Assembly: GCA_005888675.1 (NCBI GenBank)
Contig: VBBA01000133.1
Location: forward strand, 1-14,140
Reading direction: 5' to 3'
Source of the DNA: Candidatus Bathyarchaeota archaeon
GTDB taxonomy: Archaea > Thermoproteota > Bathyarchaeia > 40CM-2-53-6
Length of the DNA stretch: 14,140 nucleotides
Under the pieces are notes generated by a model. It was not told where the DNA came from. It worked only from the letters and a program-made list of their open reading frames with translations, and did no database searches. Both the position numbers and the translations under genes were made by a program. Positions within the stretch are counted from its first letter, which is position 1. The number at the start of each line of letters is the position of its first letter. This document shows, piece by piece, positions 1-7,164 of this stretch.

Positions 1-60
1 CAGGAGACAACACGCCTTATGCTAACAGCCCATCAATACAATTCTTGGAAGAGAGGAATT

Positions 61-270
61 ATGGCCAAGAATGCTGGTGGGCATTGCGGCTGCTGCACTT
101 ATCTCTCGATTCTAGATCCTGTTCTCCACTCGATAATAGCAGAACAAGGCGCAAAACTAGGAGATGGACTGCATTGCAAGTGCTGCACTTACTGGAGAGC
201 GAAGGGTATCCATCAGGACATTTCCAAGGCCAGAAGAATAAGCCGACCAGTCAAGACAATAACCGCCTAA
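61..270 (+). CDS. Small Cys/His-rich protein with duplicated HCxCCTY motif, putative metal binder
   Basis: A 69-residue reading frame that I do not recognise as a named family. It carries two copies of the motif His-Cys-x-Cys-Cys-Thr-Tyr, with His8/Cys9/Cys11/Cys12 and His38/Cys39/Cys41/Cys42, exactly 30 residues apart. Between them lies a predicted helix (about 16-32), and a basic tail follows (Lys/Arg from about 45). Eight Cys/His in two clusters suggests zinc or another metal, by inference only. The ATG at 61 follows a purine-rich GAGAGGA (51-57) at a spacing of 3. The frame is open upstream to the window edge, with another ATG at 19, so a longer protein is possible. An overlapping frame is also open here, but its product is Arg/Ser-rich and low-complexity, like an out-of-frame shadow. 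Confidence 0.5.
   Translation: MAKNAGGHCGCCTYLSILDPVLHSIIAEQGAKLGDGLHCKCCTYWRAKGIHQDISKARRISRPVKTITA
81..191 (+). repeat. Imperfect 21-bp direct repeat, 90-bp period
   Basis: Bases 81-101 and 171-191 match at 18 of 21 positions, with the three mismatches together in the middle. The 90-bp spacing equals 30 codons, so the reading frame is kept. The repeat encodes the two HCxCCTY motifs of the small protein, which suggests an internal duplication or strong constraint on both copies. Confidence 0.7.
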
Positions 271-287
271 ACTCTCACACATTCACA

Positions 288-323
288 CCCCAAACCCCAA
301 GACCCGGGCCCCCTGAAATCCCC
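288..323 (-). other. Putative G-quadruplex motif (second, shorter cluster)
   Basis: On the minus strand there are five G tracts (plus-strand C tracts 288-291, 295-298, 303-305, 309-313, 320-323) separated by 3 to 6 bases. This satisfies the usual G3+N1-7 pattern. It lies 310-350 bases past the trpB2 stop, beyond the candidate T6 terminators, so it may be a DNA rather than an RNA structure. Confidence 0.4.
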
Positions 324-541
324 TAGGAAACGCCTTGAAAACAGCTAGGGATACGTCAATATGTCAATCCCACATATTATCACAGAGAGAAAAAACATCT
401 TTCCTTCACAGCGAACGTCAAAACAAACCTACCAAACCAGACACGTCCCAGAAAAAAGGGAGCAAGATCAACACAGGTCCCAAGACACAAAACACTGATT
501 CCTCCATAATCCCACTCATCCCTTCGAGGGACAGACAAGGT

Positions 542-604
542 CCCCCTCAGTCCCCCGTTCTGCCCCCCAAAGAGACAAGCCCCCTGATTCCCCAGGGATC
601 CCCC
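542..604 (-). other. Putative G-quadruplex motif just downstream of trpB2
   Basis: Six G tracts on the minus strand (plus-strand C tracts 542-546, 552-556, 563-568, 580-584, 590-593, 600-604) of 4-6 bases are separated by loops of 5, 6, 11, 5 and 6 bases. The motif begins 32 bases after the trpB2 stop codon and would lie in its 3' untranslated RNA. Four tracts are enough for one quadruplex, so alternative folds are possible. Confidence 0.5.
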
Positions 605-635
605 GCCAGACTTTTTCCAAATGGTGTTCTGTATG

Positions 636-2000
636 CTAGCTCACACTCGGAAGATAGCTCAGATCGATCCCACCCGGCTCATAATCCACCAGCTTTCCGG
701 CCAGAAAGTCCTCGTATGCTTTGAGATCAAGAAGCCCGTGACCACAGTTGTTGAAGAGTATCACCTTCCGCTCCCCAGTCTTCTTACAGTTCTCAGCCTC
801 GTCAATCACATACTTGATCACGTGAGCCGTCTCCGGAGCAGGAATCATACCCTCGGCCCTAGCAAACGTCCTCGCTGCCTGGAACACTTCATTCTGATGA
901 TACGCCACCGACCTAACCACCTTCCTATCAATCAAATAACAGAGCGACGGCGCCTTCCCATGATACCTTAAACCGCCTGAATGGATCGGTGGAGAGAGAT
1001 ACTTGTGCCCCACAGTATACATTTTCAACAATGGCGTCATCTCACCGCTGTCTCCAAAATCATACCTATAGACGCCTCTCGTGGTAGACGGGACCGCCTT
1101 TGGCTCAACAGCAACAAAATCCGCGTCCAACCTCCCTTTCAGCTTCTCACCGATAAACGGATATGCCAAGCCCGCAAAGTTCGATCCCCCGCCTATACAT
1201 CCCGCAATAATGTCGGGTGTCACACCGATCGAGTCCAGCTGCTTCTTCGTCTCCAGTCCTATGATCGATTGATGCATCAAGACATGATTCAACACTGATC
1301 CTAAGCAGTATCTGGTGTCCTCATGTGTGACAGTATCCTCCAAGGCTTCAGTGATAGCTATGCCCAATGTCCCAGGATGATTCGGGTCCTCAGCCAGTAA
1401 TGACTGACCATACTTGGTCTCCGTGCTCGGAGACGCCGAAACTCTGGCACCATACGTCTCCATCATCGTCCTTCTGCCAGGCTTCTGATTGTAACTCACC
1501 CGGACCATGTACACCTGGCACTTGAGACCAAAAAATGCAGAACTCATTGCCAATGCTGAGCCCCACTGGCCTGCGCCCGATTCCGTGACGATTCTCTCAA
1601 TGCCTTGCTTATTGTTATAGTATGCTTGTGGGATCGCGGTGTTGGGCTTGTGACTCCCTGTTGGACTCAGGTATTCCGCTTTGTAATAGATCTGGGCGGG
1701 TGTGTCCAGCAGCCTCTCGAGACGAGCCGCACGGACTAGTGGCGTTGGGCGGCCTATTCTGATGTAAGCATCCCGCACTTCTTCCGGAATCGGGACGTAC
1801 CTCTCGCCGCTGATCTCTTGACGGATAAGCTCCTTTGCAAAAATCCTCTCAAGCGTTGCGGGATTAGCTGGCTGCCTTGTCTGAGGATCTAACGGTGGTG
1901 GGAGCCGCTCTCCTAGGTCGGCTTGAATGTTGTAGTAATCGGTTGGAGTGTCCGTCGATGGCAGTACGACCCTCTCTTGGTTCCTCGTGAGAGTCTGCAT
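636..2000 (-). CDS. trpB2: Tryptophan synthase beta chain, TrpB2 type
   Basis: A 454-residue PLP-dependent enzyme condensing indole (or a related acceptor) with serine to give tryptophan, expected in the cytoplasm. The PLP lysine is Lys118 in GSHKPNTA. TESGAGQWG at 139-147 holds the catalytic Glu140, and GGGSN at 270-274 is the phosphate-binding loop. The long N-terminal extension and the segment GHKYLSPPIHSGGLRYHG (331-348) mark the TrpB2 subgroup rather than the roughly 400-residue TrpB1 that pairs with TrpA. No trpA or other trp gene is adjacent, as is common for TrpB2, which can act alone. The ATG at 2000 lies 27 bp from a TATA-like element (2027-2034), so the transcript is probably nearly leaderless. 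The gene is divergent from an ACT-domain regulator. The identification is firm; the in vivo substrate partner is inference. Confidence 0.93.
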   Translation of the reverse strand: MQTLTRNQERVVLPSTDTPTDYYNIQADLGERLPPPLDPQTRQPANPATLERIFAKELIRQEISGERYVPIPEEVRDAYIRIGRPTPLVRAARLERLLDTPAQIYYKAEYLSPTGSHKPNTAIPQAYYNNKQGIERIVTESGAGQWGSALAMSSAFFGLKCQVYMVRVSYNQKPGRRTMMETYGARVSASPSTETKYGQSLLAEDPNHPGTLGIAITEALEDTVTHEDTRYCLGSVLNHVLMHQSIIGLETKKQLDSIGVTPDIIAGCIGGGSNFAGLAYPFIGEKLKGRLDADFVAVEPKAVPSTTRGVYRYDFGDSGEMTPLLKMYTVGHKYLSPPIHSGGLRYHGKAPSLCYLIDRKVVRSVAYHQNEVFQAARTFARAEGMIPAPETAHVIKYVIDEAENCKKTGERKVILFNNCGHGLLDLKAYEDFLAGKLVDYEPGGIDLSYLPSVS

Positions 2001-2026
2001 GGTCGTCTTCTATACTTACACGCAAT

Positions 2027-2055
2027 CTTTTAAGCCTATTAGTACATAATTGTAC
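2027..2055. promoter_or_regulatory. Bidirectional TATA element and inverted repeat between trpB2 and regulator
   Basis: CTTTTAAG (2027-2034) reads CTTAAAAG on the other strand and is suitably placed as a TATA box for both genes: 27 bp before the trpB2 ATG and about 43 bp before the regulator ATG. Next to it, GTACA-N4-TGTAC (2042-2055) is a perfect 5+5 inverted repeat, lying between the TATA box and the expected start site of the plus-strand gene. That position suits an operator that represses the regulator's own gene. Promoter assignment is by position and sequence only. Confidence 0.45.
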
Positions 2056-2076
2056 GTGTCAAGGTAGAAGCGTGTC

Positions 2077-2580
2077 ATGTGGGATAAAATAGAATCACTA
2101 ACCAGAGATCATCCAGAACGGACTAGGACCGCAAAAACAATCCTCCAGAACGGGCTCGCAATTCGCGGAGAGAGGATCTATCTAAACCAAATAGAAGTCC
2201 CTGTACTGCGAGTCGCACAAGCGGCAGGAGTGGATCGGCGAACGGTCATGGAAACCGTTCGGATGATCAATAAGAATCCAGAGATCAAATCGATATTTTC
2301 CAACCTGGAATCAGCTGGATTTTCGCTCCGAAAAGTTGCTAGATTCCTCGGGCTAGGTGTGGTTGAGATAACAGCTGATGATCCCCACAAGGTAGGAATT
2401 CTGGCCGGAGCCGCTCGACTCCTCGCTGAAGCAGGAATTAATGTGCGACAGGCTCTGGTCGGTGACCCGGACATCGAACCGGACCCGAAGCTAGTCCTAA
2501 TTGCACAGGACAAGATACCTGGGTCGGTGATTCAAGAGATGCTCAAAATCAATGGCATCGCAAAAGTCACAGTCTACTAG
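2077..2580 (+). CDS. HTH and ACT domain regulator of amino acid metabolism (COG2150-like)
   Basis: A 167-residue predicted transcription regulator. Residues about 28-66 form a helix-turn-helix region (LRVAQAAGVDRRTVMETVRM). Residues about 93-165 form an ACT domain, recognisable by VVEITADDPHKVGILAGAA and the following helix, followed by a predicted helix at about 148-157 (GSVIQEMLKING) and a final strand AKVTVY. ACT domains usually bind an amino acid between subunits, so this protein probably reads an amino acid level; tryptophan or serine would fit the divergent trpB2, but that is inference. The ATG at 2077 has a weak purine-rich site (AAGGTAG, 2060-2066). The gene ends 23 bp before the convergent flippase gene. 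Confidence 0.82.
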   Translation: MWDKIESLTRDHPERTRTAKTILQNGLAIRGERIYLNQIEVPVLRVAQAAGVDRRTVMETVRMINKNPEIKSIFSNLESAGFSLRKVARFLGLGVVEITADDPHKVGILAGAARLLAEAGINVRQALVGDPDIEPDPKLVLIAQDKIPGSVIQEMLKINGIAKVTVY

Positions 2581-2603
2581 ATAGCATCGTAATCGTTTCA
2601 GAT

Positions 2604-4142
2604 CTAGCGAGTCGATAGCAACCAGCCGAAGATATCAACTAGAAACCGGAGGCGTGAGGGAACGAATCTATGCAGAAGGGCCACGTCTCCAGAATTCACC
2701 ACCCTTAGAATCCTAAGAGAAGCAAGATACCCGACGAACCCTAGTACGATGTAGAGCGGAAGTAAGTACTTGTCATGTAATGCGAATTCGGCCGCCCCGA
2801 CAACCCCACCCTCTACCAAGCAACATACGAGCACCTTGTAAAAGGCCGCAAGATCCACCGAGCGCGGATACTTCCTCTCTAGAATAATCCACGAACACCC
2901 AAGTGACGCCGTCATTAGGGCGACCCTGCTGAGAGCAGCCCCCGTTACTCCAGACAGAAAGATCAAAGGCGCAAAGGCGATGTCGGCAAGTATCCCAAGC
3001 GCGCTAGCTGAAATTAGGACCCTTGTATTCCCGACAGCCAGCAATGAACTGCCGATCACGACACTGGCAGAAGTCAGGCCAAGCCCGATGGCAAGAATTG
3101 CCAATGGAAGGGCACCATCTCCGTAACGTTCACCGGCAAACAACCTAATCGTAGGGCCCGCCGTAACCGCCAAACCGATAGCGAACGGCAGGTATAATAT
3201 GAAAAAGTATCGCGATGAAACTCTCGCCGCGTCACGCAGCCCAATGTCCCCCTTCCTAGCGTGGAGATCGGTCAGCTGAGGCACTAGAGCACCCGTTATA
3301 CCAGTCGACACCAGACCCAATACTCCAACGATAATGAGAACTGGAGAGTAGATTCCCAGAGCAGAAGCGCCCGCGAAAAATAGGACCAAGAATCGATCGA
3401 CATACGTCGAGGCGAAAGTGATCAGGGTGGATCCGTATACGGGGACTGCGAACCGACTTATTTTCCCTCTATCCTGCAAAGAACCGCTACCAACCATAGG
3501 AAAATGACGAGAAGCAGCAGTTAGTGAAAGCAAAGTTCCGAGGGCGTCTCCGATGATCCACCCCATCATGATTCCTGTTAGACCCAAACCAATTGTTAGA
3601 AGATATACTGCGCCTGCGAACTGAAGAACGTTAGACGCAATGTTGATGATTGCGACCTCGCGGAACCGGTACACTCCTTGAAGAGCGCCGAGAGGAAACA
3701 AGGCCAACAGCTGAAAGAATACGTCCAAACCTGCTAGTTGGAACAGAAAACCGAAATCGGGACTTCCCAGAAATAATTGAGAAAGCACCTGAGAACCCAA
3801 TACTACAGAAGACAGCGAGAGTATTGAAAGTCCAATTCCAACTCGAAGAACCTTTTGATAGACGATGCGGGCCTGCCCTTCCTGCTCTGAGGCGACGTAC
3901 TTCGCAATGAACCTCGTCGCTGCAGTTGGAAGCCCCAGACTTCCGACCGACACAACCAGAACAGCAAATATGTTGACCGTACTAATGCGTCCGAAGTCTG
4001 CGACAGTGGGAAGTAGTCTTGTGGCGAAGACAAAGTAGAAGACCCCCATTATGTTGATGACGATGCCTTGCAATAACAGGTAGCTCGCTCCTCGGGCAAC
4101 CCTGACGGCAGGCTCGACAGACTCCGAGACCGAAAGCGACAT
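2604..4142 (-). CDS. Polytopic flippase of the MOP superfamily (polysaccharide/lipid-linked glycan exporter-like)
   Basis: A 512-residue integral membrane protein with about 12-14 hydrophobic helices from residue 20 to near the C terminus, with short loops and a positively charged C-terminal end. The spacing, the early helix-loop pattern RLLPTVADFGRISTVN (about 42-57) and the later RFAVPVYGSTLITFAS and YVDRFLVL patterns resemble Wzx/RfbX-type and MurJ-like members of the MOP superfamily, which flip lipid-linked sugars across the membrane. In archaea such proteins usually serve S-layer glycosylation or exopolysaccharide assembly. No glycosyltransferase gene is next to it, so the substrate cannot be deduced. 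It starts with ATG at 4142; the 250 bp upstream, shared with htpX, show no clear TATA box for this strand. Confidence 0.8.
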   Translation of the reverse strand: MSLSVSESVEPAVRVARGASYLLLQGIVINIMGVFYFVFATRLLPTVADFGRISTVNIFAVLVVSVGSLGLPTAATRFIAKYVASEQEGQARIVYQKVLRVGIGLSILSLSSVVLGSQVLSQLFLGSPDFGFLFQLAGLDVFFQLLALFPLGALQGVYRFREVAIINIASNVLQFAGAVYLLTIGLGLTGIMMGWIIGDALGTLLSLTAASRHFPMVGSGSLQDRGKISRFAVPVYGSTLITFASTYVDRFLVLFFAGASALGIYSPVLIIVGVLGLVSTGITGALVPQLTDLHARKGDIGLRDAARVSSRYFFILYLPFAIGLAVTAGPTIRLFAGERYGDGALPLAILAIGLGLTSASVVIGSSLLAVGNTRVLISASALGILADIAFAPLIFLSGVTGAALSRVALMTASLGCSWIILERKYPRSVDLAAFYKVLVCCLVEGGVVGAAEFALHDKYLLPLYIVLGFVGYLASLRILRVVNSGDVALLHRFVPSRLRFLVDIFGWLLSTR

Positions 4143-4392
4143 GTTCCGAAGAATACCCTCGTTGTTGGTTGGGAATACTACGGCTTCCTCTTACCATTTC
4201 TAATTGTGAAAAATCGGATGAGCGTGACCAGCACCGACGATTCCTAGCGCCCTTTCCAAGACTTTTGCCCTGAAGAAGTTTGTGAAGACTAACGGAACCC
4301 ATAGACCGCACGGAATCAATCGCTTGACATACGCAAGAAACACGTTTTTACAGTGCTGGCGACCAACATCCTAGTACCGGGGTCAAGGGGAA

Positions 4393-5298
4393 TTGTCCGC
4401 AACAACATACGCACGCATAACATTACTCTTTTTCGTCTTGACAGGACTCCTCATGCTCATTGGATACGCGATAGGGTTCTACTTTGGCGACCCGTTGACA
4501 TTTATGCTGCTCGGCCTGGTTTTTGCAGCTGTTCTCAACTTCGCCACCTACTTCTGGAGTGACAAAATAGTAGTCAAAATGGCCCGGGCCCACATCATTC
4601 AAGAAGAAGAGAACCCGACGCTGTTTGACATCGTGAAAAAAGTCTCCCAGGAGGCAGGAATACCGATGCCCAAAGTCGGCATAGTCAATTCCCCGATGCC
4701 GAACGCCTTCGCCACGGGCCGAGGACCACACAAGGCAGTCGTCGTAGCGACTAGCGGCATTCTAAGCACCCTCTCACCAAGCGAACTTGAGGCAGTAATC
4801 GGTCATGAGATTGGCCACGTCGTTCACCGTGACGTGCTCATCAGCAGCGTCGCCGCTACAATCGCCGGCGTCATCTCTTACATTGGCAACATTGCCCTAT
4901 GGTCCATGATGTTTGGCGGAGCAGGAAGAGGCCGACAAAACAACGGCAGCATCGTTGCATTATTACTGGCAGCTGTATTCGTTCCTCTTGGAGCAACCTT
5001 CGTACAATTGGGGATCAGTCGAAACTTCGAGTACAATGCAGACGAGTACGGGGCCAAAATAACCCACAACCCAGGCGCATTAATCAGCGCGCTGGAGAAG
5101 ATATCAAGCAGAGTAAACTCGCCCTATGCCCGCGCAGCAACAGTTGGTTCGACATCTGCTTCGACCGCGTCTCTTTGGATCGTCAACCCGATTCGTGGAC
5201 ACACATTGATGGAGCTCTTCTCCACCCATCCCTCAACTAAGAATCGCATCAACAGGTTGAGGCGTGTTGCAGAGGAAATGGGCGTCTACGTCCGCTAA
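4393..5298 (+). CDS. htpX: HtpX-type M48 membrane zinc metalloprotease
   Basis: A 301-residue membrane-bound protease of the M48B family, expected to degrade damaged membrane proteins with its active site on the cytoplasmic side. Two N-terminal helices (about 8-30 and 34-55) precede the catalytic domain. The zinc site HEIGH is at 138-142, with Glu139 as the catalytic base, and the third ligand is probably Glu213 in NFEYNADEYGA. Two more hydrophobic segments (about 150-172 and 186-207) lie between. STHPSTKNRI (277-286) is the usual C-terminal family motif. TTG at 4393 is the only start possible after the in-frame TAG at 4372, with AAGGGG two bases upstream. A TATA-like TTTTTACA near 4345 could drive it. 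A GNAT gene follows after 57 bp. Confidence 0.92.
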   Translation: MSATTYARITLLFFVLTGLLMLIGYAIGFYFGDPLTFMLLGLVFAAVLNFATYFWSDKIVVKMARAHIIQEEENPTLFDIVKKVSQEAGIPMPKVGIVNSPMPNAFATGRGPHKAVVVATSGILSTLSPSELEAVIGHEIGHVVHRDVLISSVAATIAGVISYIGNIALWSMMFGGAGRGRQNNGSIVALLLAAVFVPLGATFVQLGISRNFEYNADEYGAKITHNPGALISALEKISSRVNSPYARAATVGSTSASTASLWIVNPIRGHTLMELFSTHPSTKNRINRLRRVAEEMGVYVR

Positions 5299-5355
5299 AC
5301 AGCAATCCAGAACAGTCCTTAGGTACTTCCGAGTCGGGGCCGGACATCGCTGCTT

Positions 5356-5835
5356 ATGCTAAGTCTCCGGCCTGCAACTCTACAAGATGTCCCTCTGATT
5401 CTATCCTTTATTCGAGAGCTGGCGGAATATGAACGGGAACCGAATGCAGTCCATTGCAGCGAGGATGATCTACGCCGCGATGGTTTCGGACCGAACCCAA
5501 AGTTTCGTGTTACCATCGCAGAATGGAATAGTAAACCTGCAGGTATGGCCCTCTTCTTCTATAATTATTCCACATGGCAGGGACGCCCCGGAATATACTT
5601 AGAGGATCTCTTTGTAAGGTCAGAGTTCCGAAAGAATGGGATCGGTAAATCTCTTCTGATCCACCTCGCAAGAACAGCTCTTGCAGAAAACTGCTATGGA
5701 CTACGTTGGGAGGTGCTCAATTGGAACGAGTCAGCTATGGAATTCTACCGAAGTCTCGGTTCTGGATTCCGTGAGAACTGGAAGGTCATGCAGATAACCG
5801 GGGAGGAGCTGAAACAACTGGCTCGTCGGGGATGA
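5356..5835 (+). CDS. GNAT family N-acetyltransferase, spermidine/thialysine acetyltransferase-like
   Basis: A 159-residue acetyl-CoA-dependent N-acetyltransferase covering a complete single GNAT domain. The N-terminal LRPATLQDVPLILSFIRELAEYE, the strand YLEDLFVRSEFR (81-92), the acetyl-CoA loop RKNGIGKSLL (92-101) and WEVLNWNESAMEFYRSLG (118-135) are characteristic of the group related to diamine/spermidine and thialysine N-acetyltransferases. The C-terminal TGEELKQLA (148-156) is also typical. The acceptor is probably a small amine, but the exact substrate cannot be read from sequence. The ATG at 5356 lies 57 bp after htpX. The next gene starts 4 bp after its stop, so the two are almost certainly co-transcribed. 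Confidence 0.9.
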   Translation: MLSLRPATLQDVPLILSFIRELAEYEREPNAVHCSEDDLRRDGFGPNPKFRVTIAEWNSKPAGMALFFYNYSTWQGRPGIYLEDLFVRSEFRKNGIGKSLLIHLARTALAENCYGLRWEVLNWNESAMEFYRSLGSGFRENWKVMQITGEELKQLARRG

Positions 5836-5839
5836 GAGC

Positions 5840-6667
5840 ATGGGTTCCGGGTTTGAATTCAGCGACCAAGAATCAAAAACGAGTTTCCCGGTTGAGCTCG
5901 TTCAGAACGGAGTATTCTTCCCGGTCAGAATCAACGGTTCCAAGCCTCTCCGGTTTACATTAGACTCAGGCTCCGGAGCAAGCTACGTTGATCAGAAGAC
6001 TGCTGTCGGTCTGGGCCTGAAGTTCAGCGGGACGACTACTGTCAGAGGTGCTGGAGAGGGCACGATCCCGGTCAAAGTCATCGAAGATGTATCGATCGAA
6101 CTACCCGGACTAGTAACTCGTGGCCACAAGATTCATGCAGCGGATCTTGGAGACGTACACTGGGGAGGTCCGCTCAAGGGACTTCTCGGATACGATTTTC
6201 TAGAAAGATTTGTCACAATAATCGATTATCCAAAAGCCAAGATGACAATCATCACGCCTTCAGCTTTCAAGTACGATGGCCCAGGCGTTGTTCTTCAATT
6301 AGAACTTCAGGGTCGTCTTCCCTTCGTTAAGGGTACGATCGAAGTGGCTGGTAACGTGGTTGAGGATCTTTTTCTTGTTGATTCGGGTTCCCAGGATGCT
6401 GTCGATCATCCGTTGATCTCCAAATCACGCAATACACGCTCAACCCATGCAGGAATTGGGCTGGGAAAGCCCACCATGGGAATATTCGGCACCATCGATA
6501 GATTCCAGCTAGGTCCTTTTCAAATGACGGGCTTACAGGGAGTGGCCAGTGAGGTTGGACTTGGTTCTCGACTCATCGGCGGTCAAGTTTTGAGCCGTTA
6601 CAAAGTAATCATCAATTATTCAAGAAAGGAATTGATTCTCGAAGAGTTCGAGTCACGGCTCGACTAG
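5840..6667 (+). CDS. Tandem-domain retropepsin-like aspartic protease
   Basis: A 275-residue predicted aspartic protease with two retropepsin-like halves in one chain. The first half has the active-site triad in FTLDSGSGASYVD (Asp42-Ser43-Gly44) and ends with GLLGYDFLERFVTIIDY (114-130). The second repeats the plan with FLVDSGSQDAVDH (Asp181-Ser182-Gly183) and IGGQVLSRYKVIINY (246-260). Retropepsins normally dimerise to bring two Asp residues together; here one chain could supply both, as in pepsin, but at about the size of two retropepsin units. There is no signal peptide or membrane helix, so a cytoplasmic location is likely. The start ATG lies 4 bp after the acetyltransferase stop. The stop TAG overlaps the convergent gene's stop. 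The substrate is unknown. Confidence 0.82.
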   Translation: MGSGFEFSDQESKTSFPVELVQNGVFFPVRINGSKPLRFTLDSGSGASYVDQKTAVGLGLKFSGTTTVRGAGEGTIPVKVIEDVSIELPGLVTRGHKIHAADLGDVHWGGPLKGLLGYDFLERFVTIIDYPKAKMTIITPSAFKYDGPGVVLQLELQGRLPFVKGTIEVAGNVVEDLFLVDSGSQDAVDHPLISKSRNTRSTHAGIGLGKPTMGIFGTIDRFQLGPFQMTGLQGVASEVGLGSRLIGGQVLSRYKVIINYSRKELILEEFESRLD

Positions 6668-7059
6668 GACGTGGTCTGAACCTTGCTATAACGAGTCAGA
6701 GCAAGAAGAGCTATGACTAACGCTACCTCGAGGATGTTCACTCCATATGCCAACAGATCTGTGGAGTGCGGCGCATTTCCAAGAAAGGCGGCGGTGGCCC
6801 ATAGAACAACTAGTAGCAGGGCCCATCCAGTTCCAACCTTCAGCCACAATTCACGTTTGATGTTCCCCGCCACTAAGACTGAGCCTACAATGTAGACGGC
6901 TGCTATGCCATACATCGGTATTGAATTGTTACCTGAGTAGACGAGTACACCAAAGTACACATGTATCACCGCCGCGACCAACGCCAGCAGTAGTACGGCG
7001 GAGAAGAGTGCTGGAGGGTACGTGACCCTCGTTTCGAGAGAACCAGCCTTTTGCTCCAT
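6664..7059 (-). CDS. Small four-helix membrane protein, unknown function
   Basis: A 131-residue protein I do not recognise. Four hydrophobic segments are visible at about 16-40, 47-65, 75-94 and 100-122, with short polar links and a hydrophilic N terminus (MEQKAGSLETR). There is no catalytic motif. It converges on the aspartic protease gene and overlaps it by 4 bp (CTAG), and is divergent from ribA across 105 bp. That divergence could suggest shared regulation with flavin synthesis, for example a transporter-related role, but nothing in the protein supports this specifically. Confidence 0.72.
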   Translation of the reverse strand: MEQKAGSLETRVTYPPALFSAVLLLALVAAVIHVYFGVLVYSGNNSIPMYGIAAVYIVGSVLVAGNIKRELWLKVGTGWALLLVVLWATAAFLGNAPHSTDLLAYGVNILEVALVIALLALTRYSKVQTTS

Positions 7060-7075
7060 GATGCTGCTAGTCGGC

Positions 7076-7130
7076 GTTAGCTTAACGAGTAGTTAGCTTT
7101 TGGCCTTTTATGAAAAGGGAAAGGTTAACC
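7076..7130. promoter_or_regulatory. Divergent promoter region of ribA with palindromes
   Basis: CCTTTT-ATG-AAAAGG (7104-7118) is a perfect 6+6 inverted repeat that overlaps TATA-like sequence in both directions, about 55-60 bp from the ribA start and 45-60 bp from the start of the membrane protein gene. Nearby, GTTAGCTT occurs twice, 16 bp apart (7076-7083 and 7092-7099), and GGTTAACC (7123-7130) is a perfect 8-bp palindrome. Together they look like a promoter with operator sites. Confidence 0.4.
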
Positions 7131-7164
7131 TAGCTCAGGGGCGTCCCGCGAGTATTGCAGACAA

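Larger units (their letters stand above)
271..635. other. C-tract-rich intergenic region between convergent genes
   Basis: This 365-bp stretch has no convincing gene. The plus strand is poor in G and rich in A and C, with many C4-C6 tracts. A plus-strand frame (335-724) stays open, but its product is rich in Ser, Pro, Gln and Lys without hydrophobic core patterning, and it runs antisense into the end of trpB2. The region must hold the 3' ends of the small Cys-rich gene and of trpB2. Two A6 runs at 390-395 and 452-457 read as T6 on the minus strand and are candidate archaeal oligo-T termination points for trpB2. Confidence 0.6.

Noticed and set aside
3..326. Overlapping plus-strand frame open from the window edge
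   Set aside because: Its product is rich in Arg, Ser and Pro without core patterning; the other frame has a ribosome binding site, a start codon and duplicated Cys/His motifs. It could still be the tail of an upstream gene.
335..724. Plus-strand open frame of 129 codons
   Set aside because: Low-complexity Ser/Pro/Gln/Lys product caused by the C- and A-rich composition, and it overlaps the end of trpB2 on the other strand.
621..1298. Plus-strand frames inside trpB2
   Set aside because: Antisense shadows of a clearly recognisable enzyme gene.
4143..4392. Gap between flippase and htpX searched for tRNA or small RNA
   Set aside because: No cloverleaf, no clear hairpin; only a TATA-like element for htpX near 4345.
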